64,000 bases of DNA from Nitrospirota bacterium (GTDB lineage: Bacteria; Nitrospirota; Nitrospiria; Nitrospirales; Nitrospiraceae), in NCBI GenBank assembly GCA_026387665.1, contig JAPLLG010000003.1, positions 186,001 through 250,000 on the forward strand. Reading direction: 5' to 3'. Each line of letters begins with the position of its first letter. Position 1 is the first letter of the stretch. A program made the position numbers and the translations under genes. Below the pieces are notes generated by a model that ran no database searches, was not told the origin of the DNA, and saw only the letters and a list, made by a program, of their open reading frames with translations. This document shows, piece by piece, positions 35,362 to 44,831 of this stretch.

Positions 35362-35452
35362 ACGGCTGGCTGCTCCCTATCTATAGTTTTCTGCCCTCCC
35401 AGGTGTTAAAACATAGCTCCATCTGGTGCCTTGATTAAGAGAAGGAAATTCT

Positions 35453-37081
35453 ATGTCTTTGCCGATCGAAAAATCGTCGTCGTCCGATGAATTAGCGCGA
35501 GAAGTCGCGCGGCGACGCACCTTTGCCATTATTTCGCACCCGGACGCAGGAAAAACCACCCTGACAGAAAAGCTCCTCTTGTACGCCGGCGCGGTCCACC
35601 TGGCCGGGGCCGTGCATGCGCGGTCGAATCAGCGCGCCTCGAAGTCGGACTGGATGGAGCTGGAACAGGCGCGCGGCATCTCCATCACCTCCACCGCCTT
35701 GCAGTTCGATTACGAGGGAGTGCGGGTCAACCTGCTCGATACGCCAGGCCACCAGGACTTCAGCGAAGACACCTACCGCACCCTCATGGCCGTAGATAGC
35801 GCCGTCATGGTGCTCGACAGCGCCAAGGGCATCGAACCCCAAACTAAGAAACTCTTTGCCGTCTGCCGCAAACGCAACATCCCCATCATGACCTTCATCA
35901 ATAAGATGGACCAGCCGGGACGCCATCCCTTCGAACTGCTCGAAGAGATCGAGCAAACCCTGGGCATGACGGCAGTCCCCTTCAATTGGCCCATCGGGGA
36001 AGGGTCCGGCTTTCTTGGGCTCTATGACCTTCAGGACCCCCAAGTCCTCTTCTTCCAACGGACGGCCCATAACCAGAAACGGGCCCCGATGCGAGTCGAG
36101 ACCTTCCCCCACCCAAGCCTGGCCGAGACCCTTGGAGAGGCCTATGGTCCGCTCCAAGAAGAGATCGCCCTGCTGACCGGCGCCGGTGCCAAGTTCGATC
36201 GCGACCGTTTTCTCGCGGGCCAACTTACGCCGGTCTTCTTCGGAAGCGCCCTGACGAACTTCGGCGTCGAACCATTCCTGAACGGGTTCCTCCGGCTTGC
36301 GCCACCGCCAGGCCCTCGCATGAGTTCCAAGGGACCGGTCCAGCCAACGGACGAGCAGTTCTCCGGGTTCGTGTTCAAGATTCAGGCGAACATGGACCCG
36401 CAGCATCGCGACAGAATGGCATTTCTCCGTATCGTATCAGGCCGTTTTGAAAAGGACATGATGGTCCATCACGCGCGGCTGGACCGGAAGATTCGCATGA
36501 CGAGACCGCATCGGCTCTTCGGTCGTGACAGGGAAACCATCGATGAGGCCTACCCCGGCGACGTTGTGGGACTGGTGAATCCAGGCCTCTTTGCCATCGG
36601 GGATACCCTCTGCTCCGGCAGTCCCCTCGCCTTCGATGCGATCCCGCTCTTTCCCCCGGAATGTTTCGGCGTGCTCCGAAGCCAGGACCTCACGAAGCAG
36701 AAGCAGTTCCAGAAGGGACTCCAGCAGCTGGAAGAGGAAGGGGTCATGCAGGTGTTCTATTCACCGGACCATGTGCGGCGGGAACCGGTCTTGGCCGCAG
36801 TCGGAGAACTCCAGTTCGATGTGGTCGCCTCGCGGCTCGACAGCGAATATGGGGTCAAGGCCACGGTCGAACGGATGCCCTTCGTCCTGGCCCGCTGGGT
36901 CACGGGTGAGCCGGACGCGATCGCCCGCATCTACTGGCCGCAGGACACCAGACGGCTCGTGGACAAGGATGGCAGGATGGTGATGCTCTTCGGCTCGGAA
37001 CGGCTCCTCGCCTACTGCATGAAGGAATATGCGTCGCTCAAGTTTCAGTTGCGGGAAGAAATCGGAAAGATAGAAGCCTGA
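35453..37081 (+). CDS. prfC: peptide chain release factor 3
   Basis: GTPase that recycles RF1/RF2 from the ribosome after peptide release. 542 aa, slightly longer than the E. coli protein. G1 is ISHPDAGKTTLTEKLLLYAGA, G3 is LLDTPGHQDFSEDTYRTL, and G4 is TFINKMDQPGR. RF3-specific blocks are present: QARGISITSTALQFDY and, near the end, QFDVVASRLDSEYGVKA. The start ATG 35453 has a weak AAGAGAAGGA region upstream. The gap to the IS holds only repeat B3 and 91 bp of non-coding DNA. Confidence 0.95.
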   Translation: MSLPIEKSSSSDELAREVARRRTFAIISHPDAGKTTLTEKLLLYAGAVHLAGAVHARSNQRASKSDWMELEQARGISITSTALQFDYEGVRVNLLDTPGHQDFSEDTYRTLMAVDSAVMVLDSAKGIEPQTKKLFAVCRKRNIPIMTFINKMDQPGRHPFELLEEIEQTLGMTAVPFNWPIGEGSGFLGLYDLQDPQVLFFQRTAHNQKRAPMRVETFPHPSLAETLGEAYGPLQEEIALLTGAGAKFDRDRFLAGQLTPVFFGSALTNFGVEPFLNGFLRLAPPPGPRMSSKGPVQPTDEQFSGFVFKIQANMDPQHRDRMAFLRIVSGRFEKDMMVHHARLDRKIRMTRPHRLFGRDRETIDEAYPGDVVGLVNPGLFAIGDTLCSGSPLAFDAIPLFPPECFGVLRSQDLTKQKQFQKGLQQLEEEGVMQVFYSPDHVRREPVLAAVGELQFDVVASRLDSEYGVKATVERMPFVLARWVTGEPDAIARIYWPQDTRRLVDKDGRMVMLFGSERLLAYCMKEYASLKFQLREEIGKIEA

Positions 37082-37130
37082 CAAACCTTCCCCGTTGCAT
37101 GGTGCCGCGCGCAAGGGCGACTGCATCCGG

Positions 37131-38342
37131 CTAGGAGGCCCTCAGCCTCTGCAAGAAACGGCTCATGACCTGTTCTCCTGGGTCCGGCTGTTGGTTGCAC
37201 ATGTCCTTCGGAAGCACCACCATAAAGGGCTCCCGGATGGGAGAGGATTTGGTGAGGCTCTGGAGGCGGATTCGCATAGGCTGATTGACTTCTTGCCCCT
37301 TGGACGCCAGCAGCTCACCTTGGCCGGAGTGAATGTCCTCCACCAAAATCATGCCATTCCGAAGGTCGGCAACCCCGACCGGTTTGACTTCAAATTTTGC
37401 ATTCTCGCTCACGGTGGCGACCAGCGAGTCAAGGACCTTTGGATCGTATTGGTCCTTCCGTCCTTTCAGCTGTGCAATCGCTTCTGTCTGCGACTTGCCT
37501 GCCGAAAGTAGCGCATCGAAATCCAATGCGACTTTCAGAATTCTGGCTCCTATCGGAATGCCGTCGCCGATGTGAGGGTCGTCTGAGGCGCTGGGGCCTC
37601 CGTACGGCTTGTCCTGCAGCCGGATGATCTCTGCAACGGGCTTCATACGGGGAATGGCGGCGACCAGATCAGCGCCCATGAAGGGATGCTGCTTATAAAG
37701 CTGTATCTCTTTTTCATCCAACTTGTCACCGCGGTACACCTTATCCAACACGATCTCCGGAAGAATCACACACCCGAGTTGCGACAGCATCGCAGCAGTC
37801 GTCGTCAGCCATGGATCAGGGAGCTGCAGCTGCTCCACAATCGATTGAACGGATCGCGTAATGCGTGAGGAGCGCCCGAATGCTTCAGGATTCGCAAACG
37901 ACAGCATGTCGCAGAGCACCCGGATACTGCCGCTCAAGGTCTTTTCAAGCAGCTCCTGCTCTGCCGTGATCAGCTTGTACTGGTGGAGGGCAGCGGTGAG
38001 GGTGCTCGTCAACACCTCCGGGGGGCAGGGTTTGGTCAGGAACCGGAAGATCTGTCCCTGATTGATCGCCTGAATAGCGGAATCAAGATCGGCGTTGCCG
38101 GTCAACAAGATCCGGACGCTCTCCCGGGACTTTTCGCGCACCTGCGTCAAAAATTGAATCCCGTCCATCCCGGGCATCTGGTAATCAGAGACCACCACGG
38201 CAAAGGGACCGCCTTCCGCGACCATCTTCAAACCTTCCTCCGGTCCCACGGCCGTTTCCAGCGTAAAGTTTTTGTGAAGTTGGCGTTTGCAGCCCTCCAG
38301 CACATTGGCATCGTCATCGACCAAGAGAATCGTCTCACTCAT
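37131..38342 (-). CDS. response regulator with degenerate HD-GYP-like output domain
   Basis: 403 aa. The receiver domain (1-125) has D53 in VVSDYQMPGMDG and FLTKPCPPE. The rest aligns in order with RpfG-type HD-GYP phosphodiesterases (LPEIVLDKVYRGDKLDEKEI; YKQHPFMGADLVAAIP; GDGIPIGARILKVALDFDALL), but the HD dyad is SQ (MLSQLGCVILP) and the HHExxDGxGYP block has become RLQDKPYGGPSASDD. It therefore seems unable to cleave c-di-GMP and may only bind or signal. Its start overlaps the HDOD regulator upstream by eight bases. Confidence 0.85.
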   Translation of the reverse strand: MSETILLVDDDANVLEGCKRQLHKNFTLETAVGPEEGLKMVAEGGPFAVVVSDYQMPGMDGIQFLTQVREKSRESVRILLTGNADLDSAIQAINQGQIFRFLTKPCPPEVLTSTLTAALHQYKLITAEQELLEKTLSGSIRVLCDMLSFANPEAFGRSSRITRSVQSIVEQLQLPDPWLTTTAAMLSQLGCVILPEIVLDKVYRGDKLDEKEIQLYKQHPFMGADLVAAIPRMKPVAEIIRLQDKPYGGPSASDDPHIGDGIPIGARILKVALDFDALLSAGKSQTEAIAQLKGRKDQYDPKVLDSLVATVSENAKFEVKPVGVADLRNGMILVEDIHSGQGELLASKGQEVNQPMRIRLQSLTKSSPIREPFMVVLPKDMCNQQPDPGEQVMSRFLQRLRAS

Positions 38343-39546
38343 GGGCCTGCTCCTTCTGTAGATCAGCCGCTAGCTCACGCCATATCGGGAGTCGGTTGCC
38401 GAGGCCCAGCCGGTTCAGATACTCGATATCGAGTTGGGAGCACGGCCCTCCCCGCTCTATCGACCTGAGTTCCTTCTGCAGATTGTCGGCGACATGCACC
38501 GCCGTCAGCGGGCAGAACGCCTCCCCAGGATGCTCGGCAGGCGTGTGATGGAACGCCACCGCCTCAACAATCGAATCGTTGATTCCCCAGAGCGCGAGCA
38601 AGTAGGCCCCAACCTCCGCATGAGTATTACCGAACTCCTGTGTTTCCGCTTCCCCTCGAGGAATCCCTTCCTCCCGCTCGATCCGGCAGACAGCATCGTA
38701 TCGCTCGGTGGCATGGGCTGCGAGGACGAGGGCGCCGATATCATGGAGGACGCCCGCCGTACGGGCTTGGTCGATCGTCGGCGGCGAAGCCTGTTCAGCT
38801 TGTGCAATTGCCTGCGCCAGTGCACCGGTCACCAGGCTCTCCTCCCACAAATCCTCGATGTTGCGTCGCACGCTGTCGGTGCTGGCCAATGGAGCAAATA
38901 CGCCTCCGCTCAGAACCAGCGATTGAATGGCGTCGAAGCCCAGCAGATTCACGGCCTGCTCCGCAGTCGAGACCGTGGCGTAGAGTTCTGAATTGGAGGA
39001 GTTGGCGAGCTGCAAGACCTTGGCGGTCATTCCCATGTCCTGGGAGATACTGGTGGCGATGGCCAGCAAGGATGAATTCTTGGACTCTATCTCGCGTGTC
39101 ACTTGGCCATACCGCGCAGGATGACTGGGCACACTGCTCATGCCTGCCACGAGGTTCCGGAGAGAGTCCTGGGCGAGCGACTCGCACAAGTTGCAGGTAC
39201 GCATCATCGTGGCTTTCAATACATCGGCTTCACAGGGCTTGGTGAGATACTGATGCGTCACGCCGCGTGAATGATGGATCATGGTTTGATCCGAGTGCCC
39301 GGAGAGCACGATTCTCACGATGTGCGGGTATCGGCGCTGCACTTCTTTCAGCAGCGTGGCCCCATCCATCCCCGGCATCCGCATATCGGAAACCACAATA
39401 TGGAAGGGGGCTTGTGCGAGCGTCGCAAGGGCGGCCTCTCCACTGGTGACGAACTGCATCTCACATTGGTGACGCATCGGGCGGAGCAGACGCTGCAGAC
39501 CGGTCAGCACCTTAGACTCGTCGTCCACAAAGAGAAGCCGTTTCAT
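38335..39546 (-). CDS. response regulator with HDOD output domain
   Basis: 403 aa. The receiver has D54 in VVSDMRMPGMDG and a conserved YLTKPCEAD. The C-terminal HDOD domain spans about 130-340: SHPARYGQVTREIESKNSSLL, MTAKVLQLANSSNSEL, AVNLLGFDAIQSLVL, and the HD-like ARTAGVLHDIGALVLAAH. HDOD proteins act in signalling without a proven general reaction. It is the middle gene of three; overlaps (ATGA at 39543-39546; 38335-38342) bind it to the kinase before it and the HD-GYP-like regulator after it. Confidence 0.88.
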   Translation of the reverse strand: MKRLLFVDDESKVLTGLQRLLRPMRHQCEMQFVTSGEAALATLAQAPFHIVVSDMRMPGMDGATLLKEVQRRYPHIVRIVLSGHSDQTMIHHSRGVTHQYLTKPCEADVLKATMMRTCNLCESLAQDSLRNLVAGMSSVPSHPARYGQVTREIESKNSSLLAIATSISQDMGMTAKVLQLANSSNSELYATVSTAEQAVNLLGFDAIQSLVLSGGVFAPLASTDSVRRNIEDLWEESLVTGALAQAIAQAEQASPPTIDQARTAGVLHDIGALVLAAHATERYDAVCRIEREEGIPRGEAETQEFGNTHAEVGAYLLALWGINDSIVEAVAFHHTPAEHPGEAFCPLTAVHVADNLQKELRSIERGGPCSQLDIEYLNRLGLGNRLPIWRELAADLQKEQAHE

Positions 39547-41171
39547 TGCAAAACCTGATCGGCGATGACGCTTGACGGAACCTTAAGCGGGAGGCGAATG
39601 ACGAACGTCGTGCCTCGCCCCACTTCACTTTCAACCGTGATGCTGCCGCCATGTTTATTCACGACGACGGCGCGCGCAATGGCGAGTCCCTGGCCCGTCC
39701 CCTTCCCGACCTCTTTGGTTGTAAAAAACGGATCGAAGATCTTCGTGCGAATGGATTCGGGAATGCCGCTTCCCGTATCGGCGATGCGAATTTCCGCCTG
39801 ATCCTCGACACATGCCGTGGAGACCGTAATGGTGCCCTTCCTGGTGGTATCCTTGACGACGTCGGCAATGGCGTGAGCAGCGTTGACGATGATATTCAAC
39901 ACGACCTGATTGAACTCCCCGATCAGGCATGGCACAGGAGGGAGAGACGGATCCAAGTGGGTCTGTAAATCCGCCACATACTTCCATTCATTACTCGCCA
40001 CCGTGAGGGTGCTCATGATGGCTTTATTTAAATTCACCTCTGCTTTCTCGTTGCTTCCTGGGTGCGCAAACTCCTTCATGGCTCGCACAATAGTGCTCAC
40101 CCGCGAAACGCCCTCGCCGGATTGAAGAATAGCCACGGGGATTTCCGACAGGAGATACTCAAGATCGGCCTGGTCGTTGGTGACCTCGCACGATTCAATG
40201 AGTGCCTGGGAACAGGTGTTCGTTTTCACGGCTTCGAGAAGGCACTGGTATTGTCTCAACGCACGCAAGACTCCAATAAACGAGTCGTTAAGAAACATAA
40301 TGTTATCGCCGACGAACTGAATCGGGGTGTTGATTTCATGGGCGACTCCCGCCGCCAGCTGACCAATGGATTCCAGTTTCTGGGACTGCGCGATTTCGTG
40401 GTCGATATTCAGTTGATCGGTAATATCTTTCCCCATGAAGATATGACCGGTCCCTTGTTCCTGGATAATGGGGGTGACCGTCATCCCGATGAACCGCTCC
40501 CCCCGCTCGCCCTGGTGCAAGCGGAACCGTGTCTGTCCGCCGGGACATTGCATCAGGCCGGCAACCTCGTCCCAATTCCATGAAATCGGAAGCTCGCGCA
40601 ACAGCTTGCCGAGCGCCTGGCTCCAGGAAATGCCAAAGGTTTGTTCCGCGCGGATCGTCCACTCCGTCACACGGCCGTTGCAGTCCACATAGATAAAGAA
40701 GACATCGACGGCGGCAAGAATGCCCGCCCGCTCTTGGGCGTCACGTTCGGCCTGATCCTTCGCCTCTTTCAGCGACATTTCCGCTTGCTTTCGTTCCGTG
40801 ATGTCGCGCACGAAGGCACTGAACACGCAGCTGCCCTTCCTCTCGACCGGGATCACTGTAAGCTCTATGGGGAATTGCCGTTGATCCCGGTGCCAGCCTT
40901 CAATTTCAATGCGGGTGCCGAGCACTGCGCCTTTCCCAGTTGCCAAGAAGGTCTGAAGCCCCCGCTCATGGGCGTCTCGGTATGCGGGCGGGATGATAAG
41001 ATCGGAGAGACGACGTCCGAGTACCTCGTCTGCGGGCCACCCAAAGATCCGTTCGCTCTGCGGATTCCAGCCGACGATCGTTCCTTCTCTGTCCATCAGG
41101 ATATGGGCATCCAAGGCATTATCGAGAATGATGTGAGAAGTCTCTGAATCCAGAGTGAGAGACTTGTTCAT
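39543..41171 (-). CDS. cytosolic PAS-PAS sensor histidine kinase
   Basis: 542 aa from the ATG at 41171, which has GGAG about nine bases upstream; a start at 41186 is also possible. Two PAS domains are visible: ALDAHILMDREGTIVGWNPQ with IFGWPADEVLG and, later, VDVFFIYVDCNGRVTEWT. The phospho-acceptor is H278 in GQLAAGVAHEINTPIQFV. The HATPase has VVLNIIVNAAHAIAD, IADTGSGIP, KIFDPFFTTKEVGKGTGQGL and GTTFVIRLP. No membrane helix is seen, so it senses a cytosolic signal. It is the first gene of the operon with the two response regulators. Confidence 0.93.
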   Translation of the reverse strand: MNKSLTLDSETSHIILDNALDAHILMDREGTIVGWNPQSERIFGWPADEVLGRRLSDLIIPPAYRDAHERGLQTFLATGKGAVLGTRIEIEGWHRDQRQFPIELTVIPVERKGSCVFSAFVRDITERKQAEMSLKEAKDQAERDAQERAGILAAVDVFFIYVDCNGRVTEWTIRAEQTFGISWSQALGKLLRELPISWNWDEVAGLMQCPGGQTRFRLHQGERGERFIGMTVTPIIQEQGTGHIFMGKDITDQLNIDHEIAQSQKLESIGQLAAGVAHEINTPIQFVGDNIMFLNDSFIGVLRALRQYQCLLEAVKTNTCSQALIESCEVTNDQADLEYLLSEIPVAILQSGEGVSRVSTIVRAMKEFAHPGSNEKAEVNLNKAIMSTLTVASNEWKYVADLQTHLDPSLPPVPCLIGEFNQVVLNIIVNAAHAIADVVKDTTRKGTITVSTACVEDQAEIRIADTGSGIPESIRTKIFDPFFTTKEVGKGTGQGLAIARAVVVNKHGGSITVESEVGRGTTFVIRLPLKVPSSVIADQVLQ

Positions 41172-41662
41172 ATGCGTACGCTCCATCAGCTTTCACTCAC
41201 TGCGGTCCGTCCGACGGACCGCTTAGCAAGAGAACGACCACCGCACACTTCGTCCTGCCAAGGCACCAGGGCCAGGCCAAACGGGTATGCGCTCACCTCC
41301 GACGAATCAGGACCGGCCACAGCAGAGGGGCACATTCCACGACCCGTTCGAACAGGTCAGGCCCCCGTCGCTTCACGGGGCCAAATACTCCCTGCGATAC
41401 CTATCGGAAAGTTTCATGAAATAATTAATAGCGTACCTAACAATCTCGCGCCGTAAGCGACAGGACCGCGGTAGCCATGGTGAATTTGCACTAATTGCCT
41501 AGCGATGATCGCAGCGCAGCGGCGCGCGGCACTTCTTCATCCGAGAGGAAGTGCTTACGTAGTCTTCGCTGTACGTGTCGAACGCGCAGCCACATGAACG
41601 CCGATCCATGCGGGCAGGGACTGGGAATTGATATCAGATCGCAGGAATGTACGTAGGTTCAG
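41172..41662. other. intergenic region upstream of the signalling operon, with degenerate family B remnant
   Basis: 491 bases without a believable gene. At about 41571-41600 TTCGCTGTACGTGTCGAACG resembles the core of family B (TTCACTGCGCGCGTCGAACG) and may be a decayed copy. The short block GATCCATGCGGGCAG at 41609 also occurs nearly unchanged near 26747. The promoter of the histidine kinase gene must lie here but no clear box is seen. Confidence 0.4.
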
Positions 41663-43228
41663 TCAGGTCCGCGCCCGGCCTCCGTCAAACCCGGAGTCCC
41701 GCCACTTCTCCAGCAACGCAATCCGACGCGCCAGCTGCGCGACGGTCGCTTGCTCGACCCGGCCGCCGGTTCGCTTGATCAATTCGGCGTTAAGCTGGCG
41801 ATGATCGACGCCGGTCTTGCGCGACACGGTCCCGACAAGGGACCGGTGCTGGTCTCGCAATTCGTTCTTCTTGTCATGAAGCGCCACCGGCGGTGCGGCG
41901 AGGCCCTTCCCATCGAGAGCCGGCTCCCCCTCGTCTCCTCCGATCAAGCTATCCATCCGGGCCACTCCATGCAGAGGGATGTATTCTTTCAGCGAGGTGG
42001 CAGCAGTCCCGAACAGGGTACGCTGCACGGAAGGCATGATCTCTTCCAACACATGGTCCCGCTCCGCCTTGATTCGCTTGGCATAGTGGACGAGGGTGGC
42101 ATCCTTCGGCAGGTAGAGCCAGGCCCGTTGCGGCTTCGGCAATCCTTCTTGCATCCGGACGAATCGCCCGACGACCTGGCGGAAATACATCTCAGTCAGA
42201 ACGTTCGTGGCGTAGACGCCTACGCGGAGCCTCGGGATATCGACGCCTTCGCTCACCATGTTCACCGCGACGAGCCATTGCTGGGTCTTATGATGCGCGA
42301 AGGTCTCGATCGTCTTCGACGCAGACGGATCGTCCGAGATGGCCACATGGGCTCGACTGCCCGTAATACGCCCCACCAGTTCCGCCACCTGCCTGGCATG
42401 GTCCTGATTCATGGCGACGATGAGCCCTCCCGCATCAGGCTGTTCCTGCTTACGGAGTCGACGCAACTCAGTGTGGGCATCCGTGATGACAGGCCCGAGC
42501 CAACTATCTTGCAAGAGCGCAGTCTTGAGTCGCTCCCGCTGCAGTTCGAAGGTGAGTCCATCCTCGAAGGTCGCTCGATGTTCGCGGCCCTCCGAAAGCC
42601 AGGTCAGCTCCCCCTCGTAACTCGGGAAAAGAATCGGACGGCAGACATCTTCGCGAATCGCCTCGGCATAGCCATAGGTGAAATCAGCCTGGCTCTCGCC
42701 CTGCTCATAGCGCACGTAGGGAATCGGATTGTTATCGGAGCGAAAGGGGGTGCCGGACAAGGCCAATCGAAAAACCGCTTCGTCGAACGCTTCCCGCAGG
42801 GCATTGCCCCACTCCTTTCCCTCGCCCGCATGGTGCAACTCGTCGAAGATGAGCAGGGTGGGCCGGCTCCGGCAGGCGCGCTGAAATATGGCCGGCGCGA
42901 GACAGACTTGCTGGTAGGTCACGACGGCGCCGTGGTAGTCGCGGGCCTCGATAGCTTGCTCGTTCGTCAGCCCAGGGTCCAGCTGAATCCCCACCAGGCC
43001 AGCGGCAGTCGCCCATTGCGTGCGTAGGTGGTTGGTCGGACAGATGACCAGCACACGGCTGGCCACTCGATCCGCCAAGTACTGGTGAGCGATCCGCAGG
43101 GCAAAACGCGTTTTCCCGGCGGCGGGGGTCGCCGTCGCGAGGAAATCAGGACTCGCATGGGTCAGGACGCCGGACACGGCGCGAGCCTGCCACTCACGCA
43201 GCTTGGCAGTCCAGGGAGACAGGGTCAC
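41663..43228 (-). CDS. superfamily II DEAD/DEAH-type helicase (restriction/repair-like)
   Basis: 521 aa from GTG 43228, preceded by AAGAGG five bases upstream; the frame continues to 43492, with an ATG at 43333, but that part is unlike a helicase. Motif I: TATPAAGKTRFALRI. Motif II: IFDELHHAGEG (DELH). Motif III: LALSGTPFR. Motifs V-VI: NMVSEGVDIPRLRVGVY and RQVVGRFVRM. This matches UvrB/R-like helicases of the type III restriction/XPB group, whose members act in repair or phage defence. No nuclease domain is visible, and no restriction or methylase partner is adjacent. It diverges from the diguanylate cyclase. Confidence 0.8.
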   Translation of the reverse strand: MTLSPWTAKLREWQARAVSGVLTHASPDFLATATPAAGKTRFALRIAHQYLADRVASRVLVICPTNHLRTQWATAAGLVGIQLDPGLTNEQAIEARDYHGAVVTYQQVCLAPAIFQRACRSRPTLLIFDELHHAGEGKEWGNALREAFDEAVFRLALSGTPFRSDNNPIPYVRYEQGESQADFTYGYAEAIREDVCRPILFPSYEGELTWLSEGREHRATFEDGLTFELQRERLKTALLQDSWLGPVITDAHTELRRLRKQEQPDAGGLIVAMNQDHARQVAELVGRITGSRAHVAISDDPSASKTIETFAHHKTQQWLVAVNMVSEGVDIPRLRVGVYATNVLTEMYFRQVVGRFVRMQEGLPKPQRAWLYLPKDATLVHYAKRIKAERDHVLEEIMPSVQRTLFGTAATSLKEYIPLHGVARMDSLIGGDEGEPALDGKGLAAPPVALHDKKNELRDQHRSLVGTVSRKTGVDHRQLNAELIKRTGGRVEQATVAQLARRIALLEKWRDSGFDGGRART

Positions 43229-43458
43229 GGCAGCCTCTTCCTGCTGGTCAGCGTTCGATGGATAGGGACAACATAACGAGGGCGCGACTTCATTCGAGTA
43301 CAGACACTCCAGAGCTATGGGTAGTTTTCGCATAGAACAGGGGGCTTGGTCGATCCCCTTATTCCCACCGCAATAATCGACGCTTTCCTTGCCTTGCTTC
43401 GCGCTTCCTTTATGATGAGTGCAACCACCTCGACAGGTTCCGTACCCGAGCCACTTGC

Positions 43459-44820
43459 ATGGAACAACAGACTCCCATTTCGTCCACCACACACCGATTC
43501 CCTGTCTGGATAGGCCGCCACCGGACCTGGATCATGTCCCTGGTCGCGGCCCTGGCGCTGCTCACGTTGCTCTCTCTGGACCGGGACAACGTCCTCGCTC
43601 CCCTTGGATCGTTCCTCCGGAAACTGTCGCTGCTCGCCGGCCCAATCCTCCTCCCCCTGCTTGTCCTTGCGCTGGGAGTGATCAAGGTCTTGCACGGCGA
43701 ATGGCGCACGGCGAAACGGGAATGCCTACGGGCCAGTGCCACGGAAGCGGCCCTCACCAAACGAACGGAAGCCCTTCATACGCTGGTCGTAGCCGCACAG
43801 ACCCTGTCCGCGCAGCAAGACCTCGACGGACTCCTCTCCCATCTCCTCGACGTCGCCAAAAAGAGCACCGGGGCGCGCTATGTATCGTTAGCGGTTTCCA
43901 ACGACAATCAACGTGAACCGGGACAGTTCCTCAGCAGAGGAATTGATGACGCAGCAGCCCAAGCCATCCAGGCGCTCCCGCTTGACCAGGGAGCGATGGA
44001 CTCCCTTGGACAAGAGAATAGTGCCCTCTCCCTGAGACACCTCGCGAAGCACTGGACCTCCCTCGGATTCCCCAAAGACCATGCCCCCATGACCTCGTAT
44101 CTCGGAGTGTCGATTCGCTGCCATGGCAGATTTTTCGGCCGGCTCTCTCTCGCCAATAAACTGACCGACCAGGGACTGGCGACCGACTTCAGCGGGCTGG
44201 ACGAGCAGATCGTGCTGACCCTCGTGGCCCAGGCCGGGACCGCGATTCAAAACCTCCAGCTCCTCCAGGCATCCACGGAAGCAGCCCGGCACGATTCGTT
44301 GACGGAGCTGCTGAACCACTCGGCGATTTTGCATACCTTGGCGCAGGAACTGTCGCGGGCTGAACGGACCCGCCACCCGGTGGCGGTCCTCATGGCCGAC
44401 CTCGACCATTTCAAGCGGGTCAACGATACCTATGGGCACCCGGTGGGAGATATCGTCATCCAAGAAACTGCGCAGCGGCTCCGGAAGGCCGCCCGCCGCT
44501 ACGATCACGTCGGGCGCGCCGGAGGGGAAGAGTTCCTGATCATCGTCCCGAACTGCGATCTGGACTCACTACGCGAATGCGCCGAGCGGTTTCGAATGGC
44601 CATCAGCGGCATGCCCTTTGACACACCGAGCGGCCCGCTGCCCATTACGGTCAGCATCGGCGCGACGGTCGCATCCCCCGGCCACCCCTTGAGCTCGGAG
44701 CTCTTGCGTAAGATGGCCGACTACGCCCTCTACCGCGTCAAAAGCCGCGGCAGAAACGGAGTCGATATCGTCCCCCACCCCCACACCCTCGTGCCAGAGC
44801 AGATAAAAAAAGTCGGGTAA
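43459..44820 (+). CDS. GAF-GGDEF diguanylate cyclase
   Basis: 453 aa. Two membrane helices (about 24-42 and 56-75) are followed by a GAF-like sensor (about 100-275). The GGDEF domain has the signature GRAGGEEFLII and, before it, VLMADLDHFKRVNDTYGHPVGD. The inhibitory I-site is intact: RRYD lies five residues before GGEEF, so c-di-GMP should feed back on the enzyme. A working cyclase is expected. It is divergent from the helicase and convergent with pyrophosphatase, so it has its own promoter. Confidence 0.93.
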   Translation: MEQQTPISSTTHRFPVWIGRHRTWIMSLVAALALLTLLSLDRDNVLAPLGSFLRKLSLLAGPILLPLLVLALGVIKVLHGEWRTAKRECLRASATEAALTKRTEALHTLVVAAQTLSAQQDLDGLLSHLLDVAKKSTGARYVSLAVSNDNQREPGQFLSRGIDDAAAQAIQALPLDQGAMDSLGQENSALSLRHLAKHWTSLGFPKDHAPMTSYLGVSIRCHGRFFGRLSLANKLTDQGLATDFSGLDEQIVLTLVAQAGTAIQNLQLLQASTEAARHDSLTELLNHSAILHTLAQELSRAERTRHPVAVLMADLDHFKRVNDTYGHPVGDIVIQETAQRLRKAARRYDHVGRAGGEEFLIIVPNCDLDSLRECAERFRMAISGMPFDTPSGPLPITVSIGATVASPGHPLSSELLRKMADYALYRVKSRGRNGVDIVPHPHTLVPEQIKKVG

Positions 44821-44831
44821 CCGCCAGCTAG

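Noticed and set aside
41750-43027. A 425-codon frame opposite the DEAD/DEAH helicase
   Set aside because: Same reason: antisense to a gene with all helicase motifs.
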